A stretch of DNA of 64,000 nt from Thomasclavelia spiroformis (GTDB taxonomy: Bacteria > Bacillota_I > Bacilli_A > Erysipelotrichales > Coprobacillaceae). The stretch covers positions 1-64,000 of the forward strand of contig JACJKV010000007.1 in assembly GCA_016901755.1 (NCBI GenBank), read 5' to 3'. Within the stretch, counting starts at the first letter, position 1; each line of letters starts with the position of its first letter. Below are positions 16,197-27,009 of the stretch, piece after piece. The notes under the pieces were generated by a model. The model did not search any database. It had not been told where the DNA came from and saw only the letters and a list, made by a program, of their open reading frames with translations. The position numbers and the translations under genes are program-made.

Positions 16197-17159
16197 ATGC
16201 AGGAATTATGGAAAATATATCATCATGAAATCCCTGAATTTTTATTAGAATTTATAGAAATTGAAGAAATGCAAAGATTAAAGGATATTGGCATGAACTG
16301 TGGGGTGGAATATACCAGTTTTCCTTTATTTCAAAACTGTCGCTATTATTCACGCTATGATCATAGTGTGGGTGTGGCTTTGATCGTCTGGCATTTTACA
16401 GGTGATATGAAACAGACCATTGCTGGGTTGCTGCATGATATTGCTACTCCGGTTTTTGCTCATACGATTGATTTTTTAAATAATGATCATCTTTTACAGC
16501 AATCAACGGAAAATGAAACGGAAAATATGATACGCCAATCATTTCAGCTGAAAAAATTATTAGACAAATATCATTTATCCTATGATGATGTCAGTGACTA
16601 TCATCGTTACCCATTGGCTGATAATGAGATGCCTCAATTATCAGCTGATCGACTGGAATATTCATTAGGAAATATGTATAATTATGAATTTGTTTCTCTT
16701 GAGGAAATAAAACACTATTATGATCATATTTATGTTAATGATGCTAAAGATGAACTGGTTTTTAATGATCTGTTAAGTGCGGCTGATTTTACCAGACATG
16801 TTTTTGAAAATTCCTATGTCTATATTAGTGATGAAGATCGCTGGGCCATGGAAACATTAGCCCAAATCTTAAAAGCAGCCCTGCAAGAAGGCATCATCAA
16901 AAAAGCAGATCTTTATACAACAGAAAAAAAGATCATCGCACAACTAAAAAGTCATCAATACTATAAGCTATTATGGCAGCGATACTGCCAAAGTCATCAA
17001 ATTGAAAGATGTCAGGAGGGTATGTATATTGAAGCGAAAAAAAGATATATCATTCCCAAATATCATGATACAACAATTGATCAGTTAGATGACAGTATTG
17101 CTCGATTGTGTCAGGATTTTCTGGCTGTTTCATTTGCTTATGGCTTGCGATCAAAATAG
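16197..17159 (+). CDS. HD domain phosphohydrolase
   Basis: 320 aa. The HD superfamily metal site is visible: RYDHSVGVA (His), then GLLHDIATPVFAHTIDF (HD pair and a further His), and a conserved Asp in LSADRLEYS. The layout matches dGTPase-like HD proteins. Substrate not determinable from sequence. Preceded by TAGGAG; likely in an operon with the YdcF gene. Confidence 0.85.
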   Translation: MQELWKIYHHEIPEFLLEFIEIEEMQRLKDIGMNCGVEYTSFPLFQNCRYYSRYDHSVGVALIVWHFTGDMKQTIAGLLHDIATPVFAHTIDFLNNDHLLQQSTENETENMIRQSFQLKKLLDKYHLSYDDVSDYHRYPLADNEMPQLSADRLEYSLGNMYNYEFVSLEEIKHYYDHIYVNDAKDELVFNDLLSAADFTRHVFENSYVYISDEDRWAMETLAQILKAALQEGIIKKADLYTTEKKIIAQLKSHQYYKLLWQRYCQSHQIERCQEGMYIEAKKRYIIPKYHDTTIDQLDDSIARLCQDFLAVSFAYGLRSK

Positions 17160-17177
17160 TACCACATAAAAATTGTA

Positions 17178-17206
17178 TAGTTATCGATGCTGTTTCTTGA
17201 TATAAT
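17178..17206 (+). promoter_or_regulatory. Promoter of the RpiR-GH1 operon
   Basis: A perfect -10, TATAAT (17201-17206), sits 17 bp after a weak -35, TAGTTA. It lies 26 bp upstream of the regulator start. Confidence 0.5.
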
Positions 17207-17231
17207 AGAAATAGAGAAAAGAGGGATCCTT

Positions 17232-18017
17232 ATGGAGTTAGTTATCTGTCGAGTACTGAAATATTTAAATGGCTGTCTGGAAGACGATTATATGTATAAA
17301 GTCGGCAATTATATTGTTAAGTATTATAGTGATATTTGTTTTCATAATCATCCTTGTATTAGTGATGATGAAACTTTTACATCTCAGGAACTGTTAAAGT
17401 TTTGTCAAAGATTAGGTTATAAAAATATTGAAGATTTTGAACATAAATTAAAGATCGATAATCAGTATCGTTTGGAACTGATTCATGAAAGAATGATGAA
17501 TATGGATATAGAGCCAATGATCGATCATCTTGATGTTGATTCTAAAGCGGAATTTAAAAAGCAGTTAAATGAACTTTATGAACTGATCGATAAACAAAAA
17601 CGTATTGTAATTGTTGGTGGACCATATTCTAATAGTATTTCTGTAGATTTTCAGACAGATATGATTACTTTAGGTAAAGAAGTCGTTGAATATCATCGTT
17701 TTGATAAGAATTTTAATTTTACAGAAGATGATATCGTTATTTTTATGACAGCAACAGGAAGAACGATGGAATATTACATTGATGAAATTGTTCCAAAAAG
17801 CATCTGTCAGGCTTATATTATTCTTGTTACACAGAATATGAAATATGTCAATTATGAAAATGTCTGTGCTGATTATGTAATACATGTCAAAGGTAAATTT
17901 GATGGTATTCAATTTAATTATCAGATGATGCTGGTTTTTGATTTATTGCGTATCGGCTATTATCAAAAATATTATGTTGCAAAAAAGAGCCAAGAATTTG
18001 TGGAAAATACAAAATAA
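17232..18017 (+). CDS. RpiR/MurR-type regulator with SIS domain
   Basis: 261 aa from ATG 17232 behind GAGGGAT; a longer frame starting at 17187 would overlap the promoter. The N-terminal helical domain (1-80) occupies the RpiR helix-turn-helix place (TSQELLKFCQRLGYKNIEDFEHKLK). The SIS sugar-phosphate domain (about 100-240) includes RIVIVGGPYSNSI, IVIFMTATGRTMEY and AYIILVTQN. It is 15 bp upstream of a GH1 glycosidase and probably controls it in response to a phosphosugar. Confidence 0.82.
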   Translation: MELVICRVLKYLNGCLEDDYMYKVGNYIVKYYSDICFHNHPCISDDETFTSQELLKFCQRLGYKNIEDFEHKLKIDNQYRLELIHERMMNMDIEPMIDHLDVDSKAEFKKQLNELYELIDKQKRIVIVGGPYSNSISVDFQTDMITLGKEVVEYHRFDKNFNFTEDDIVIFMTATGRTMEYYIDEIVPKSICQAYIILVTQNMKYVNYENVCADYVIHVKGKFDGIQFNYQMMLVFDLLRIGYYQKYYVAKKSQEFVENTK

Positions 18018-18020
18018 TAA

Positions 18021-19481
<1,461 letters not shown>

Positions 19482-19485
19482 TAAT

Positions 19486-19522
19486 AAAAGGTAAGACTTA
19501 AACAAGGAGTCTTACCTTTTTT
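19486..19522 (+). terminator. Terminator after the GH1 gene
   Basis: AAAAGGTAAGACT and AGTCTTACCTTTT form a perfect 13-bp stem with a run of T. Confidence 0.9.
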
Positions 19523-19532
19523 ATCATCATTG

Positions 19533-19583
19533 TTGATTTTTAAAATTAAGTAGAGTATGATACTTATATACCCTATAGGGGTG
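19533..19583 (+). promoter_or_regulatory. copA promoter with CsoR box
   Basis: -35 TTGATT (19533-19538), 17-bp spacer, -10 TATGAT (19556-19561). Overlapping the expected start point is the pseudo-palindrome ATACCCTATAGGGGT (19568-19582), which matches CsoR operators (ATACCC-n-GGGTAT type). The operon encodes CsoR, so copper-relieved self-repression is expected. Confidence 0.8.
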
Positions 19584-19594
19584 GGAGGTGTTAT

Positions 19595-22081
19595 ATGAAG
19601 AAGAAATATGATGTTTTAGGCATGACCTGTTCAGCCTGCAGTACGCATGTTGATAAGGCGGTAAGAAAACTGGAAGGTGTTCACGATGTCAATGTCAACT
19701 TATTGAGTAATTCGATGACCGTTGATTTTGATGATACATGTATCAATGATCAGCAGATCATGGATGCAGTTGCTCGTGCTGGCTATAAAGCACAGCTTGA
19801 AAATGTCAAAAGTGAACCCCAAGCAACAGCTAATGATAATAACAGCAAGCAAAAAAAGTCTTTGATTTATTCGTTTGTTTTTCTGATACCGTTATTTTAT
19901 TTGTGTATGGGACATATGCTGGCATTGCCGGTACCCGCAATTTTTACTGGTCATGAAAATATGATGATCTTTGCTTTGACCCAGCTATGTCTGGTCATTC
20001 CTATTATGATCTTGAATAGAGGATATTATCTGCGAGGTTTTAAATCGCTGATAAACAGAAGTCCTAATATGGATACCCTGATTGCGATGGGGTCTACTGC
20101 AGCGTTTGGCTATAGTCTCTATGCAACTTTTATGTTGGCATATTATATGGGACGTGGAGATTTAACGACAGGACATCATTATATGATGCAGCTGTACTAT
20201 GAATCAGCGGGCATGATCCTAACTTTAATTTCCTTAGGAAAATATTTGGAAGCTCGTTCTAAACAGAAGACAACTCAGGCAATAGAGAAGCTGATGAAAC
20301 TGATGCCATCAACGGCTACGGTATTAACGGATGGGCGTGAAACAGTTAAAAATATCGATGATGTTGAAGTTGGTGATATTGTTGTTGTCAGATCAGGTGA
20401 AAGTATCCCGTTAGATGGGAAAATTATCGAAGGTCACTGTTCGGTTGATGAGGCGATGATTACTGGAGAAAGTCTGCCTATTGATAAACAAAGTGGTGAT
20501 CAGGTCATTGGTTCTACGATAAATCTTGATGGTTATGTTCTTATTGAAGTGAAAAAAAGTGCTTCACAAACGACACTTTCACAGATTATTGCTTTAGTTG
20601 AAGAGGCAAGTTCTTCCAAAGCTCCTATTGCCAAGCTGGCTGATCAAATCAGTGGTGTCTTTGTTCCACTTGTCATGACCATTGCCCTGATTACCTTTGT
20701 TTTATGGCTGACAGTAGGTCAAGAAACTTTTCATTTTGCATTAACCTGTGCTATTTCGGTCCTGGTTATTTCCTGTCCATGTGCTTTAGGGCTGGCAACG
20801 CCAACAGCCATTATGGTAGGAACTGGAAAGGGCGCTAATTTGGGTATTCTGATCAAATCTGCTGAACATCTGGAAGTGCTTAGTAAATGTGATACTGTTG
20901 TTTTAGATAAAACCGGAACCATTACGCAGGGTAAACCACAGGTCACGGCAGTTTATGGATTTGGTGTTGATCATGATAAACTGCTTCAATATGCAGGGAC
21001 GCTTGAACAGTATTCTAAGCATCCTTTGGCGCTGGCAATTCAGGAATATGTTAATGATAAAAAAATAGAGATCGGTAAACTTGACCGTTTTGAAATGATC
21101 CAGGGACAAGGTCTGGTTGGCTATTGTGGTGATCAGGTTTTATTGGCAGGAAATAAAAAACTGATGCAGCACTATGATGTGGAGCTCTCTCAAGGGGAAG
21201 AACTATTTTTAAAACACGCTGATACAGGACAAACACCACTGTTTTATGCCTTACAGGGACAGCTGATTGGTATGATCATTGTTGGTGATGTTTTAAAAGA
21301 AACCAGCCAGCAGGCGATCGAGTATTTAAAAGCGATGAATCTGTCAGTATGGATGTTAACGGGCGATAACCAGTTAACAGCTAATAGTATCGCTAGAAAA
21401 CTGGATATCGATGTGATTGCTGAGGTCTTGCCTCAGGACAAGGAAAAACAGATTCGTATGCTGCAAAAGCAGGGTCATCGTGTGATCATGGTGGGTGATG
21501 GTATCAATGATGCACCGGCTCTGGTAAGAGCGGATGTTGGTATCGCGATGACTTCGGGACTGGATATTGCGATTGATTCAGCGGATATCGTTTTAATGAA
21601 AAATGATCTGCAGGATGTAGTGCATGCCATTGAACTGTCACATGCGACGATCCGAAATATCAAAGAAAATCTGTTCTGGGCATTTTTCTATAATGTAATC
21701 GGGATCCCGATTGCAGCTGGACTGTTCTATCCATTTTTTGGCTGGCTGTTAGATCCAATGTTTGGAGCGGCAGCGATGTCTTTAAGTTCAGTGTTTGTTG
21801 TTTCTAATGCTTTAAGATTACGTCTGTTCAAACCACAGCATCAAAGTGTGATCATCAAAAAAGAAAAACAGGAGGATAAAACAATGAAAAAAATGAATAT
21901 TGAAGGAATGATGTGTCCAAACTGTCAAAGACACGTTGATAAGGCTTTAAACAGTATCGATGGTATCAAAGCAACAGTTGATCTGGAAAATAACTGTGCT
22001 TATATTGAAGGAGAGGCTGATGAACAGGTATTGATTCAGGCAGTTGAAGATGCTGGCTATCAGGTTAAGGGTTTTGAATAA
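19595..22081 (+). CDS. copA: Copper-exporting P1B ATPase CopA with a fused C-terminal CopZ-like domain
   Basis: 828 aa. N-terminal heavy-metal domain with GMTCSACSTH (1-70); eight-TM P1B core with SCPCALGLATP (the CPC transport motif), phosphorylation site DKTGT and hinge GDGINDAPAL. After the last TM (about 750) comes a short linker and a second metal-binding domain with GMMCPNCQRH (764-828). C-terminal placement of this domain is unusual. Codon 764 is an ATG preceded by AGGAGG, so the same DNA can also make a separate 65-aa copper chaperone. Exports Cu(I) from the cytoplasm. Its stop overlaps csoR. Confidence 0.95.
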   Translation: MKKKYDVLGMTCSACSTHVDKAVRKLEGVHDVNVNLLSNSMTVDFDDTCINDQQIMDAVARAGYKAQLENVKSEPQATANDNNSKQKKSLIYSFVFLIPLFYLCMGHMLALPVPAIFTGHENMMIFALTQLCLVIPIMILNRGYYLRGFKSLINRSPNMDTLIAMGSTAAFGYSLYATFMLAYYMGRGDLTTGHHYMMQLYYESAGMILTLISLGKYLEARSKQKTTQAIEKLMKLMPSTATVLTDGRETVKNIDDVEVGDIVVVRSGESIPLDGKIIEGHCSVDEAMITGESLPIDKQSGDQVIGSTINLDGYVLIEVKKSASQTTLSQIIALVEEASSSKAPIAKLADQISGVFVPLVMTIALITFVLWLTVGQETFHFALTCAISVLVISCPCALGLATPTAIMVGTGKGANLGILIKSAEHLEVLSKCDTVVLDKTGTITQGKPQVTAVYGFGVDHDKLLQYAGTLEQYSKHPLALAIQEYVNDKKIEIGKLDRFEMIQGQGLVGYCGDQVLLAGNKKLMQHYDVELSQGEELFLKHADTGQTPLFYALQGQLIGMIIVGDVLKETSQQAIEYLKAMNLSVWMLTGDNQLTANSIARKLDIDVIAEVLPQDKEKQIRMLQKQGHRVIMVGDGINDAPALVRADVGIAMTSGLDIAIDSADIVLMKNDLQDVVHAIELSHATIRNIKENLFWAFFYNVIGIPIAAGLFYPFFGWLLDPMFGAAAMSLSSVFVVSNALRLRLFKPQHQSVIIKKEKQEDKTMKKMNIEGMMCPNCQRHVDKALNSIDGIKATVDLENNCAYIEGEADEQVLIQAVEDAGYQVKGFE
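21870..22081 (+). other. Internal ribosome site and start for a CopZ-like chaperone inside copA
   Basis: AGGAGG at 21870-21875 lies 8 bases before an in-frame ATG (21884). Translation from it gives MKKMNIEGMMCPNCQRHVDK..., a complete 65-aa heavy-metal-associated domain of CopZ size. The Shine-Dalgarno encodes part of the linker. It looks like a former copA-copZ gene pair whose stop codon was lost, or an arrangement that makes both products. Confidence 0.6.
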
Positions 22082-22344
22082 TGCAGGCTGATCATACTAA
22101 GATCAACCGTCTGTTAAAAACAGCCAGAGGACAGATCGATGGTATTTTAAAAATGGTGGAAGAAGACCGTTACTGTATTGATATCTCTACGCAGCTGATG
22201 GCTTGTGAAGCTATTTTAAAAAAAGCTAATAAAGAAATCCTAGGTGCGCATATGAAACATTGCGTCCATGATGCTTTAGAAAGTGATGATAAAGATAAAA
22301 AAATTGATGAGATGATCAAAGTGCTGGATGTGCTGATGAAATAA
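22081..22344 (+). CDS. csoR: Copper-sensing repressor CsoR
   Basis: 87 aa, CsoR/FrmR family four-helix protein. Family features: RLLKTARGQIDGILKMVEEDRYCIDISTQ with the first Cys, then HMKHCV giving the His and second Cys of the Cys-His-Cys Cu(I) site. Its start overlaps the copA stop (TAATG). It should bind the CsoR box at 19568-19582. Confidence 0.93.
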   Translation: MQADHTKINRLLKTARGQIDGILKMVEEDRYCIDISTQLMACEAILKKANKEILGAHMKHCVHDALESDDKDKKIDEMIKVLDVLMK

Positions 22345-22349
22345 TCATT

Positions 22350-22376
22350 AAAAAACAACCTCGCGGTTGTTTTTTA
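22350..22376 (+). terminator. Terminator of the copper operon
   Basis: AAAAAACAACC, TCGC loop, GGTTGTTTTTT: a perfect stem with a T run. Confidence 0.9.
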
Positions 22377-22377
22377 A

Positions 22378-22406
22378 TTGCCTTTATTAATGTTTTATGG
22401 CATAAT
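22378..22406 (+). promoter_or_regulatory. Promoter of the ABC-F gene
   Basis: -35 TTGCCT, 17-bp spacer, -10 CATAAT, directly after the copper-operon terminator. Confidence 0.6.
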
Positions 22407-22436
22407 ATTGCCGCTTAGATGAAAGGAGAAATGGTG

Positions 22437-24047
22437 ATGATATCAACACAAAACGTATCTTTAAGATATGGTGACAGAGCTTTGTTTGAAAATGTATCAG
22501 TCAAGTTTACTGAGGGAAACTGTTATGGCATTATAGGTGCCAATGGTGCTGGTAAATCAACGTTTTTAAAAATACTGTCAGGAGAAATTGAACCGAATAA
22601 AGGGGAGGTCGTTATTGAAGCGCATAAACGACTGTCAGTATTAAAGCAGGATCATTTTGCTTACGATGATAACAAAGTTGTAGAAACAGTTATTATGGGA
22701 AATAAAAGACTGTATGAAATCATGCAGGAAAAAGAAAGGTTATACGCAAAACCTGATTTTGATGATAATGATGGAATCTTATTAGGTGAACTGGAAGGTG
22801 AATTTGCGGATATGGATGGCTGGAATGCCGAAGCTGATGCCGAAACTTTATTAAATGGGCTGGGAATTACCAATGAATATCATGATCTTTATATGAAAGA
22901 TCTTGATGGTAATCAGAAAGTTAAAGTACTGCTGGCACAGGCATTGTTTGGAGATCCAGATATTTTGCTGCTGGATGAACCGACCAACCACCTGGATCTT
23001 AAAAGTATTCGCTGGCTGGAAAATTTCCTGCTGAATTTTAAAAATACGGTAATCGTAGTCAGTCATGACCGTCATTTTTTAAATAAGGTCTGTACGCATA
23101 TTGCTGATATTGACTATAGTCGTATTCAGCTTTATGTAGGAAACTATGATTTCTGGTATGAATACAGTCAGATGCAGCTGCAGCAGGCTAAAGATCAGAA
23201 TAAAAAAGCTGAAGCCAAGAAAAAAGAACTGGAAGAATTTATTGCCAGATTCTCTGCCAATGCTTCTAAAGCCAAACAGGCAACTTCAAGAAAAAAATTA
23301 CTGGATAATCTGGAAATGGTTGATATCAAACCATCATTAAGACGCTATCCTTTTATATCTTTTAAACCTGATCGTGAAGTAGGAAATATTGTTTTAAATG
23401 TTGAAGATCTATCTAAAACGATAGATGGTAAAAAACTGATCAATAATGTGTCTTTTGCGATTCAGCCAAATGAAAAAGTAGCTTTTGTAGGTGATGATAA
23501 GGCAACGGAAGCTTTCTTTAAGATCATCATGGGAGAAGATGAAGATTATGAAGGAAAATTTCAATGGGGTGTTACGACTTCCCGTTCATATTTTCCTAAG
23601 GACAATTCTGCATTTTTTAATGACTGTGATCTTAATCTGATCGATTGGCTAAGACAGTTTACTGATGGTAATGTCTATGAACAGGATTTAAGAGGCTGGT
23701 TAGGGCGAATGCTGTTTTCTGGAGAAGAAGCGTTGAAAAAAGCCAATGTGTTATCTGGTGGGGAAAAAGTCAGATGTATGCTGGCGAAGATGATGATGCA
23801 GGATGCCAATGTGCTGGTTTTAGATGAACCTACCAACCATTTGGATCTGGAATCGATCCAGGCTTTGAATCAGGGACTGATTGCCTTTAAAGAAAATATT
23901 CTGTTTACTTGTCATGATCATCAGTTTGTGCAGACGATTGCTAATCGTATTATTGAATTTAATGATCAGGGACTGATTGACCGTTTATCATCATATGACG
24001 AATACTTGGATTATAAAGACAGCTTAGAAAACAAAAAGGACTTTTAG
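22437..24047 (+). CDS. ABC-F family ribosome-associated ATPase
   Basis: 536 aa from ATG 22437 (AAAGGAG 8 bases upstream; earlier in-frame ATGs overlap that site). Two ABC domains on one chain and no membrane segment: first Walker A GANGAGKST and LLLDEPTNHLD, second signature VLSGGEKVRC and LDEPTNHLD. The second Walker A is degenerate (VAFVGDDKATEAFF instead of GxxGxGKS). A charged coiled inter-domain linker (about 235-300) matches the P-site tRNA-interaction motif region. It resembles the YbiT/Uup-type subfamily; either translation factor or antibiotic-protection roles are possible. Confidence 0.88.
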   Translation: MISTQNVSLRYGDRALFENVSVKFTEGNCYGIIGANGAGKSTFLKILSGEIEPNKGEVVIEAHKRLSVLKQDHFAYDDNKVVETVIMGNKRLYEIMQEKERLYAKPDFDDNDGILLGELEGEFADMDGWNAEADAETLLNGLGITNEYHDLYMKDLDGNQKVKVLLAQALFGDPDILLLDEPTNHLDLKSIRWLENFLLNFKNTVIVVSHDRHFLNKVCTHIADIDYSRIQLYVGNYDFWYEYSQMQLQQAKDQNKKAEAKKKELEEFIARFSANASKAKQATSRKKLLDNLEMVDIKPSLRRYPFISFKPDREVGNIVLNVEDLSKTIDGKKLINNVSFAIQPNEKVAFVGDDKATEAFFKIIMGEDEDYEGKFQWGVTTSRSYFPKDNSAFFNDCDLNLIDWLRQFTDGNVYEQDLRGWLGRMLFSGEEALKKANVLSGGEKVRCMLAKMMMQDANVLVLDEPTNHLDLESIQALNQGLIAFKENILFTCHDHQFVQTIANRIIEFNDQGLIDRLSSYDEYLDYKDSLENKKDF

Positions 24048-24067
24048 AATTATCTAAAGTCCTTTTT
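24033..24067 (+). terminator. Terminator of the ABC-F gene
   Basis: AAAAAGGACTTTTAGA and TCTAAAGTCCTTTTT form a long stem ending in T5, overlapping the stop codon. Confidence 0.85.
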
Positions 24068-24314
24068 AAAGTGTATAATTTTATAAAGGGAAGGGAAATT
24101 AATGAAAACTATACTCTATTAGAAAGATGATTTATCTTTCTGAGATAAATATACCTTTTATTTGTGAACTGAATATGCATTTTTTATTAATTTATGAAAA
24201 AAGATAAAAAATGACTGCAGATAGTGTTACTATTTTAATAGAGAATAGTATTTATTAATTGAAAATAATTTATTGTTTTGGTAAAATTTTGTAAACAATG
24301 GAGAAGGTGAGATT
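24068..24314 (+). promoter_or_regulatory. Leader region and promoter of the dap operon
   Basis: -35 TTGAAA (24259-24264), 17-bp spacer, -10 TAAAAT (24282-24287), then GGAGAAGGTG before dapF. Further up, a possible TATAAT (24074-24079) precedes a 6-codon frame, ATGAAAACTATACTCTATTAG without its last base falling in the hairpin AGAAAGAT/ATCTTTCT (about 24121-24141). I see no lysine riboswitch structure. The mini-frame may be chance. Confidence 0.5.
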
Positions 24315-25145
24315 ATGGAATTAAGTTTTACTAAAATGGAAGGAATCGGAAACGATTATGTTTATTTTGATGGTATTAATCAAAAGGTACCTACTGATAA
24401 GAAATTTATCAGGAAAATTTCGGATCGCCATTTTGGTATAGGCGGAGATGGCATGATCGTTATTTTAAAATCAGATCAGTATGATTTTAAAATGCGCATG
24501 TTTAACCTTGATGGCAGTGAAGGAATGATGTGTGGTAATGGAATACGCTGTTTTGCGAAATTCTGTTATGATCATCAGCTGACAGATAAAAAAATCCTAA
24601 AGATCGAAACGAAAGCAGGATTGCGTATCGTTGAACTGATTTTTAAAGATGGCGAAGTAGTAGGTGCCAAGGTTGACATGCAGGAACCTATTGTTGAATG
24701 TCAGAAGATTCCGGTGATCTTTAATAAAGAAAAGATGATCAATGAATCTTTATATATTGGACAGAAAGAATTTAAAGTAACTGCCGTATCGATGGGCAAT
24801 CCCCATATTGTCACTTATGTAGACAGTTTAAATCTCGATATTAAAAAAATCGGCAGATATTTTGAAAAACATCGTATGTTCCCACATTCGGTGAATACAG
24901 AATTTGTTGAAGTTGTTAACGATCATTATCTGAAAATGAGAGTATGGGAACGTGGCAGTGGTGAAACGATGGCATGTGGTACGGGGGCCTGTGCCGTGAT
25001 GTATGCAAGTTATCTAAATGGATACTGCAAAGACAAGGCAACAGTAGAACTGTTAGGGGGAAATCTGGATATAGAATATAAAAATGGACATATTTTTATG
25101 ACTGGACCGGCAACTACTGTTTTTGAAGGAAAGATCAGAATATAA
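24315..25145 (+). CDS. dapF: Diaminopimelate epimerase
   Basis: 276 aa, normal length. The two catalytic cysteines sit in [10 protein letters not shown] and [13 protein letters not shown]. The N-terminal GNDYVYFDG and GGDGMIVI motifs are also present. It converts LL-DAP to meso-DAP for peptidoglycan and lysine. First gene of a four-gene DAP operon; the next gene starts 13 bp on. Confidence 0.96.
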   Translation: MELSFTKMEGIGNDYVYFDGINQKVPTDKKFIRKISDRHFGIGGDGMIVILKSDQYDFKMRMFNLDGSEGMMCGNGIRCFAKFCYDHQLTDKKILKIETKAGLRIVELIFKDGEVVGAKVDMQEPIVECQKIPVIFNKEKMINESLYIGQKEFKVTAVSMGNPHIVTYVDSLNLDIKKIGRYFEKHRMFPHSVNTEFVEVVNDHYLKMRVWERGSGETMACGTGACAVMYASYLNGYCKDKATVELLGGNLDIEYKNGHIFMTGPATTVFEGKIRI

Positions 25146-25158
25146 AAGGAGTGTAAGG

Positions 25159-25863
25159 ATGTTAAAGAGTGCAGAAGAAATTATTAAATATATTGGTGAA
25201 TCAGAAAAGAAAACACCTGTAAAAGTTTATATCAAGGGGGAAAATTTACCAGACACTGATCAGTTTCACCTGTTTGGTGATCAGCATTTCAAGATCGCTA
25301 TTGGTGACTGGAAAGATGTTGAACAGTATTTAAAAGACAATAAAGCATTGATCAAAGACAGCTATTGTGAATCAGACAGAAGAAACAGTGCGATTCCACA
25401 GCTGGATGTTAAAAACATCAATGCCCGTATCGAACCGGGATGTACGATTCGTGAACATGTCAGCATTGGTGATAATGCCATCATCATGATGGGGTCAGTG
25501 ATTAATATTGGTGCTAAAATTGGAGCTGGTTCCATGATTGATATGGGCGTTGTATTAGGTGGAAGAGCTGAAGTTGGGAAAAACTGTCATATTGGTGCTG
25601 GAGCTGTGCTGGCGGGAGTGATCGAACCACCTAGTGCTTCACCTGTGGTAGTAGAAGATGATGTCGTTATTGGTGCTAACGCTGTTATTATTGAAGGAGT
25701 CCGTATTGGTAAAGGTGCTGTGGTTGGGGCCGGCAGTGTCGTGATCCATGATGTTCCTGCGGGAGCAGTCGTTGTTGGCAATCCTGCCAAGATTATCAAA
25801 AATGAAAAAGATGATAGTACCAAAAACAAAACACAGCTGATGGATGATCTAAGAAAAATCTAG
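25159..25863 (+). CDS. dapH: Tetrahydrodipicolinate N-acetyltransferase
   Basis: 234 aa from ATG 25159 (AAAAGGAG 9 bases upstream). An N-terminal alpha/beta domain (1-80) is followed by a left-handed beta-helix of hexapeptide repeats (about 85-210, e.g. [20 protein letters not shown]), ending [10 protein letters not shown]. It acetylates tetrahydrodipicolinate, which sets this operon in the acetylase branch used by Bacillus, not the succinylase branch. Confidence 0.94.
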   Translation: MLKSAEEIIKYIGESEKKTPVKVYIKGENLPDTDQFHLFGDQHFKIAIGDWKDVEQYLKDNKALIKDSYCESDRRNSAIPQLDVKNINARIEPGCTIREHVSIGDNAIIMMGSVINIGAKIGAGSMIDMGVVLGGRAEVGKNCHIGAGAVLAGVIEPPSASPVVVEDDVVIGANAVIIEGVRIGKGAVVGAGSVVIHDVPAGAVVVGNPAKIIKNEKDDSTKNKTQLMDDLRKI

Positions 25864-25866
25864 AAT

Positions 25867-27009
25867 ATGAATGAGCAGTTATTAGAAAAAATCAAGATCT
25901 GGCGTCGTCATCTTCATACTATACCGGAAATCGGTTTTCAGGAGAAGAAGACGGCTGCCTATCTTTATGATGAATTAAAGAACATGGGCTATCATCCTGA
26001 ATATATTACAGCAACAGGCATTATTGTCTATTTGGATTTTGCAGGAGAAAAGACGCTGGCTTTTCGCAGTGATATCGATGCCTTGAAAATAACTGAAAAA
26101 ACTGGACTGTCGTTTTGCAGTCAGCATGAAGGCTATATGCATGCCTGCGGTCATGATGGTCATATGTCAGCTTTGCTGGCACTGGCGTGGAAATTAAAAG
26201 ATGTAAAAAGTCTGCCACATAATATCCTGCTGATCTTTCAGCCAGGAGAAGAAATGACCAATGGCGCGCCTTCGATTATCGCTACTGGTATTTTTGAAAA
26301 ATACCGTGTCCAGGCAATATTTGGCTTACATATGTTTCCTGATGTAGAAGCAGGGAAAATTGCCTGTCGTCCTGGTCCATTAATGGCACAAAGTGGAGAA
26401 CTGGATGTAATCGTGCATGGTAAGAGTGCCCATGCCGGGAAATATCATGAAGGTATTGATTCTATCGTTATTGCCAGTCAGCTGATCACGCAGTATCAGG
26501 CCATTATTTCGCGTATGACTTCACCTATGCAGTCCGTAGTGATTAATATTGGCACGATTCAAGGTGGGACCGTGAGAAATATTGTTGCGGATAAGACTTC
26601 ATTTCATGGCACGATACGAACTTATGATGAAAACATATTTGATCAGATCGTAAAGGCAATGCAGGGATTTAATGCAGGAATGGAACAGGCTTATGGCTGT
26701 CAGATAGAATTTTCCTGTCAGACATTTAATCCACCTGTCATCAATGATAAAAATCTTTATCAGCAGTTGCGCAGGCTTTGTCCTGATGATTTTGAAGAAC
26801 TGGAAGAACCAGTTATGCTGGCGGAAGATTTTTCGCATTATCAGAAAGTATTACCGGGAGTTTTCTTTTTCGTCGGTACGAAATGTAAGGAATATCAGTC
26901 AGGTTTACATACTGCTTCATTTCAGTTCCACGAAGAAGTATTATTAAAGGCGGTTGAGCTATATTATCAGCTGGCCTGTCATATAGAATTGGGGGAAAAG
27001 GAAAAATGA
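25867..27009 (+). CDS. N-acetyl-diaminopimelate deacetylase (M20 family)
   Basis: 380 aa. M20D amidohydrolase: WRRHLHTIPEIGFQE at the start, metal-binding CGHDGHMSALL, GEE dyad in FQPGEEM, dimerisation domain in the middle (about 170-290), and a late His in LHTASFQFHEE. This family removes the acetyl group from N-acetyl-LL-DAP (YkuR of B. subtilis); generic hippurate hydrolases look alike, and the operon decides the role. It overlaps the next gene by 4 nt. Confidence 0.9.
   Translation: MNEQLLEKIKIWRRHLHTIPEIGFQEKKTAAYLYDELKNMGYHPEYITATGIIVYLDFAGEKTLAFRSDIDALKITEKTGLSFCSQHEGYMHACGHDGHMSALLALAWKLKDVKSLPHNILLIFQPGEEMTNGAPSIIATGIFEKYRVQAIFGLHMFPDVEAGKIACRPGPLMAQSGELDVIVHGKSAHAGKYHEGIDSIVIASQLITQYQAIISRMTSPMQSVVINIGTIQGGTVRNIVADKTSFHGTIRTYDENIFDQIVKAMQGFNAGMEQAYGCQIEFSCQTFNPPVINDKNLYQQLRRLCPDDFEELEEPVMLAEDFSHYQKVLPGVFFFVGTKCKEYQSGLHTASFQFHEEVLLKAVELYYQLACHIELGEKEK

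Noticed and set aside
22419-22436. Earlier ATGs for the ABC-F gene
   Set aside because: They lie within or next to the AAAGGAG site, so 22437 fits better.
24068-24258. Lysine riboswitch or peptide-attenuator upstream of dapF
   Set aside because: The 6-codon frame lacks lysine codons beyond one, and no lysine-riboswitch multi-helix pattern is apparent; only a short hairpin is seen.
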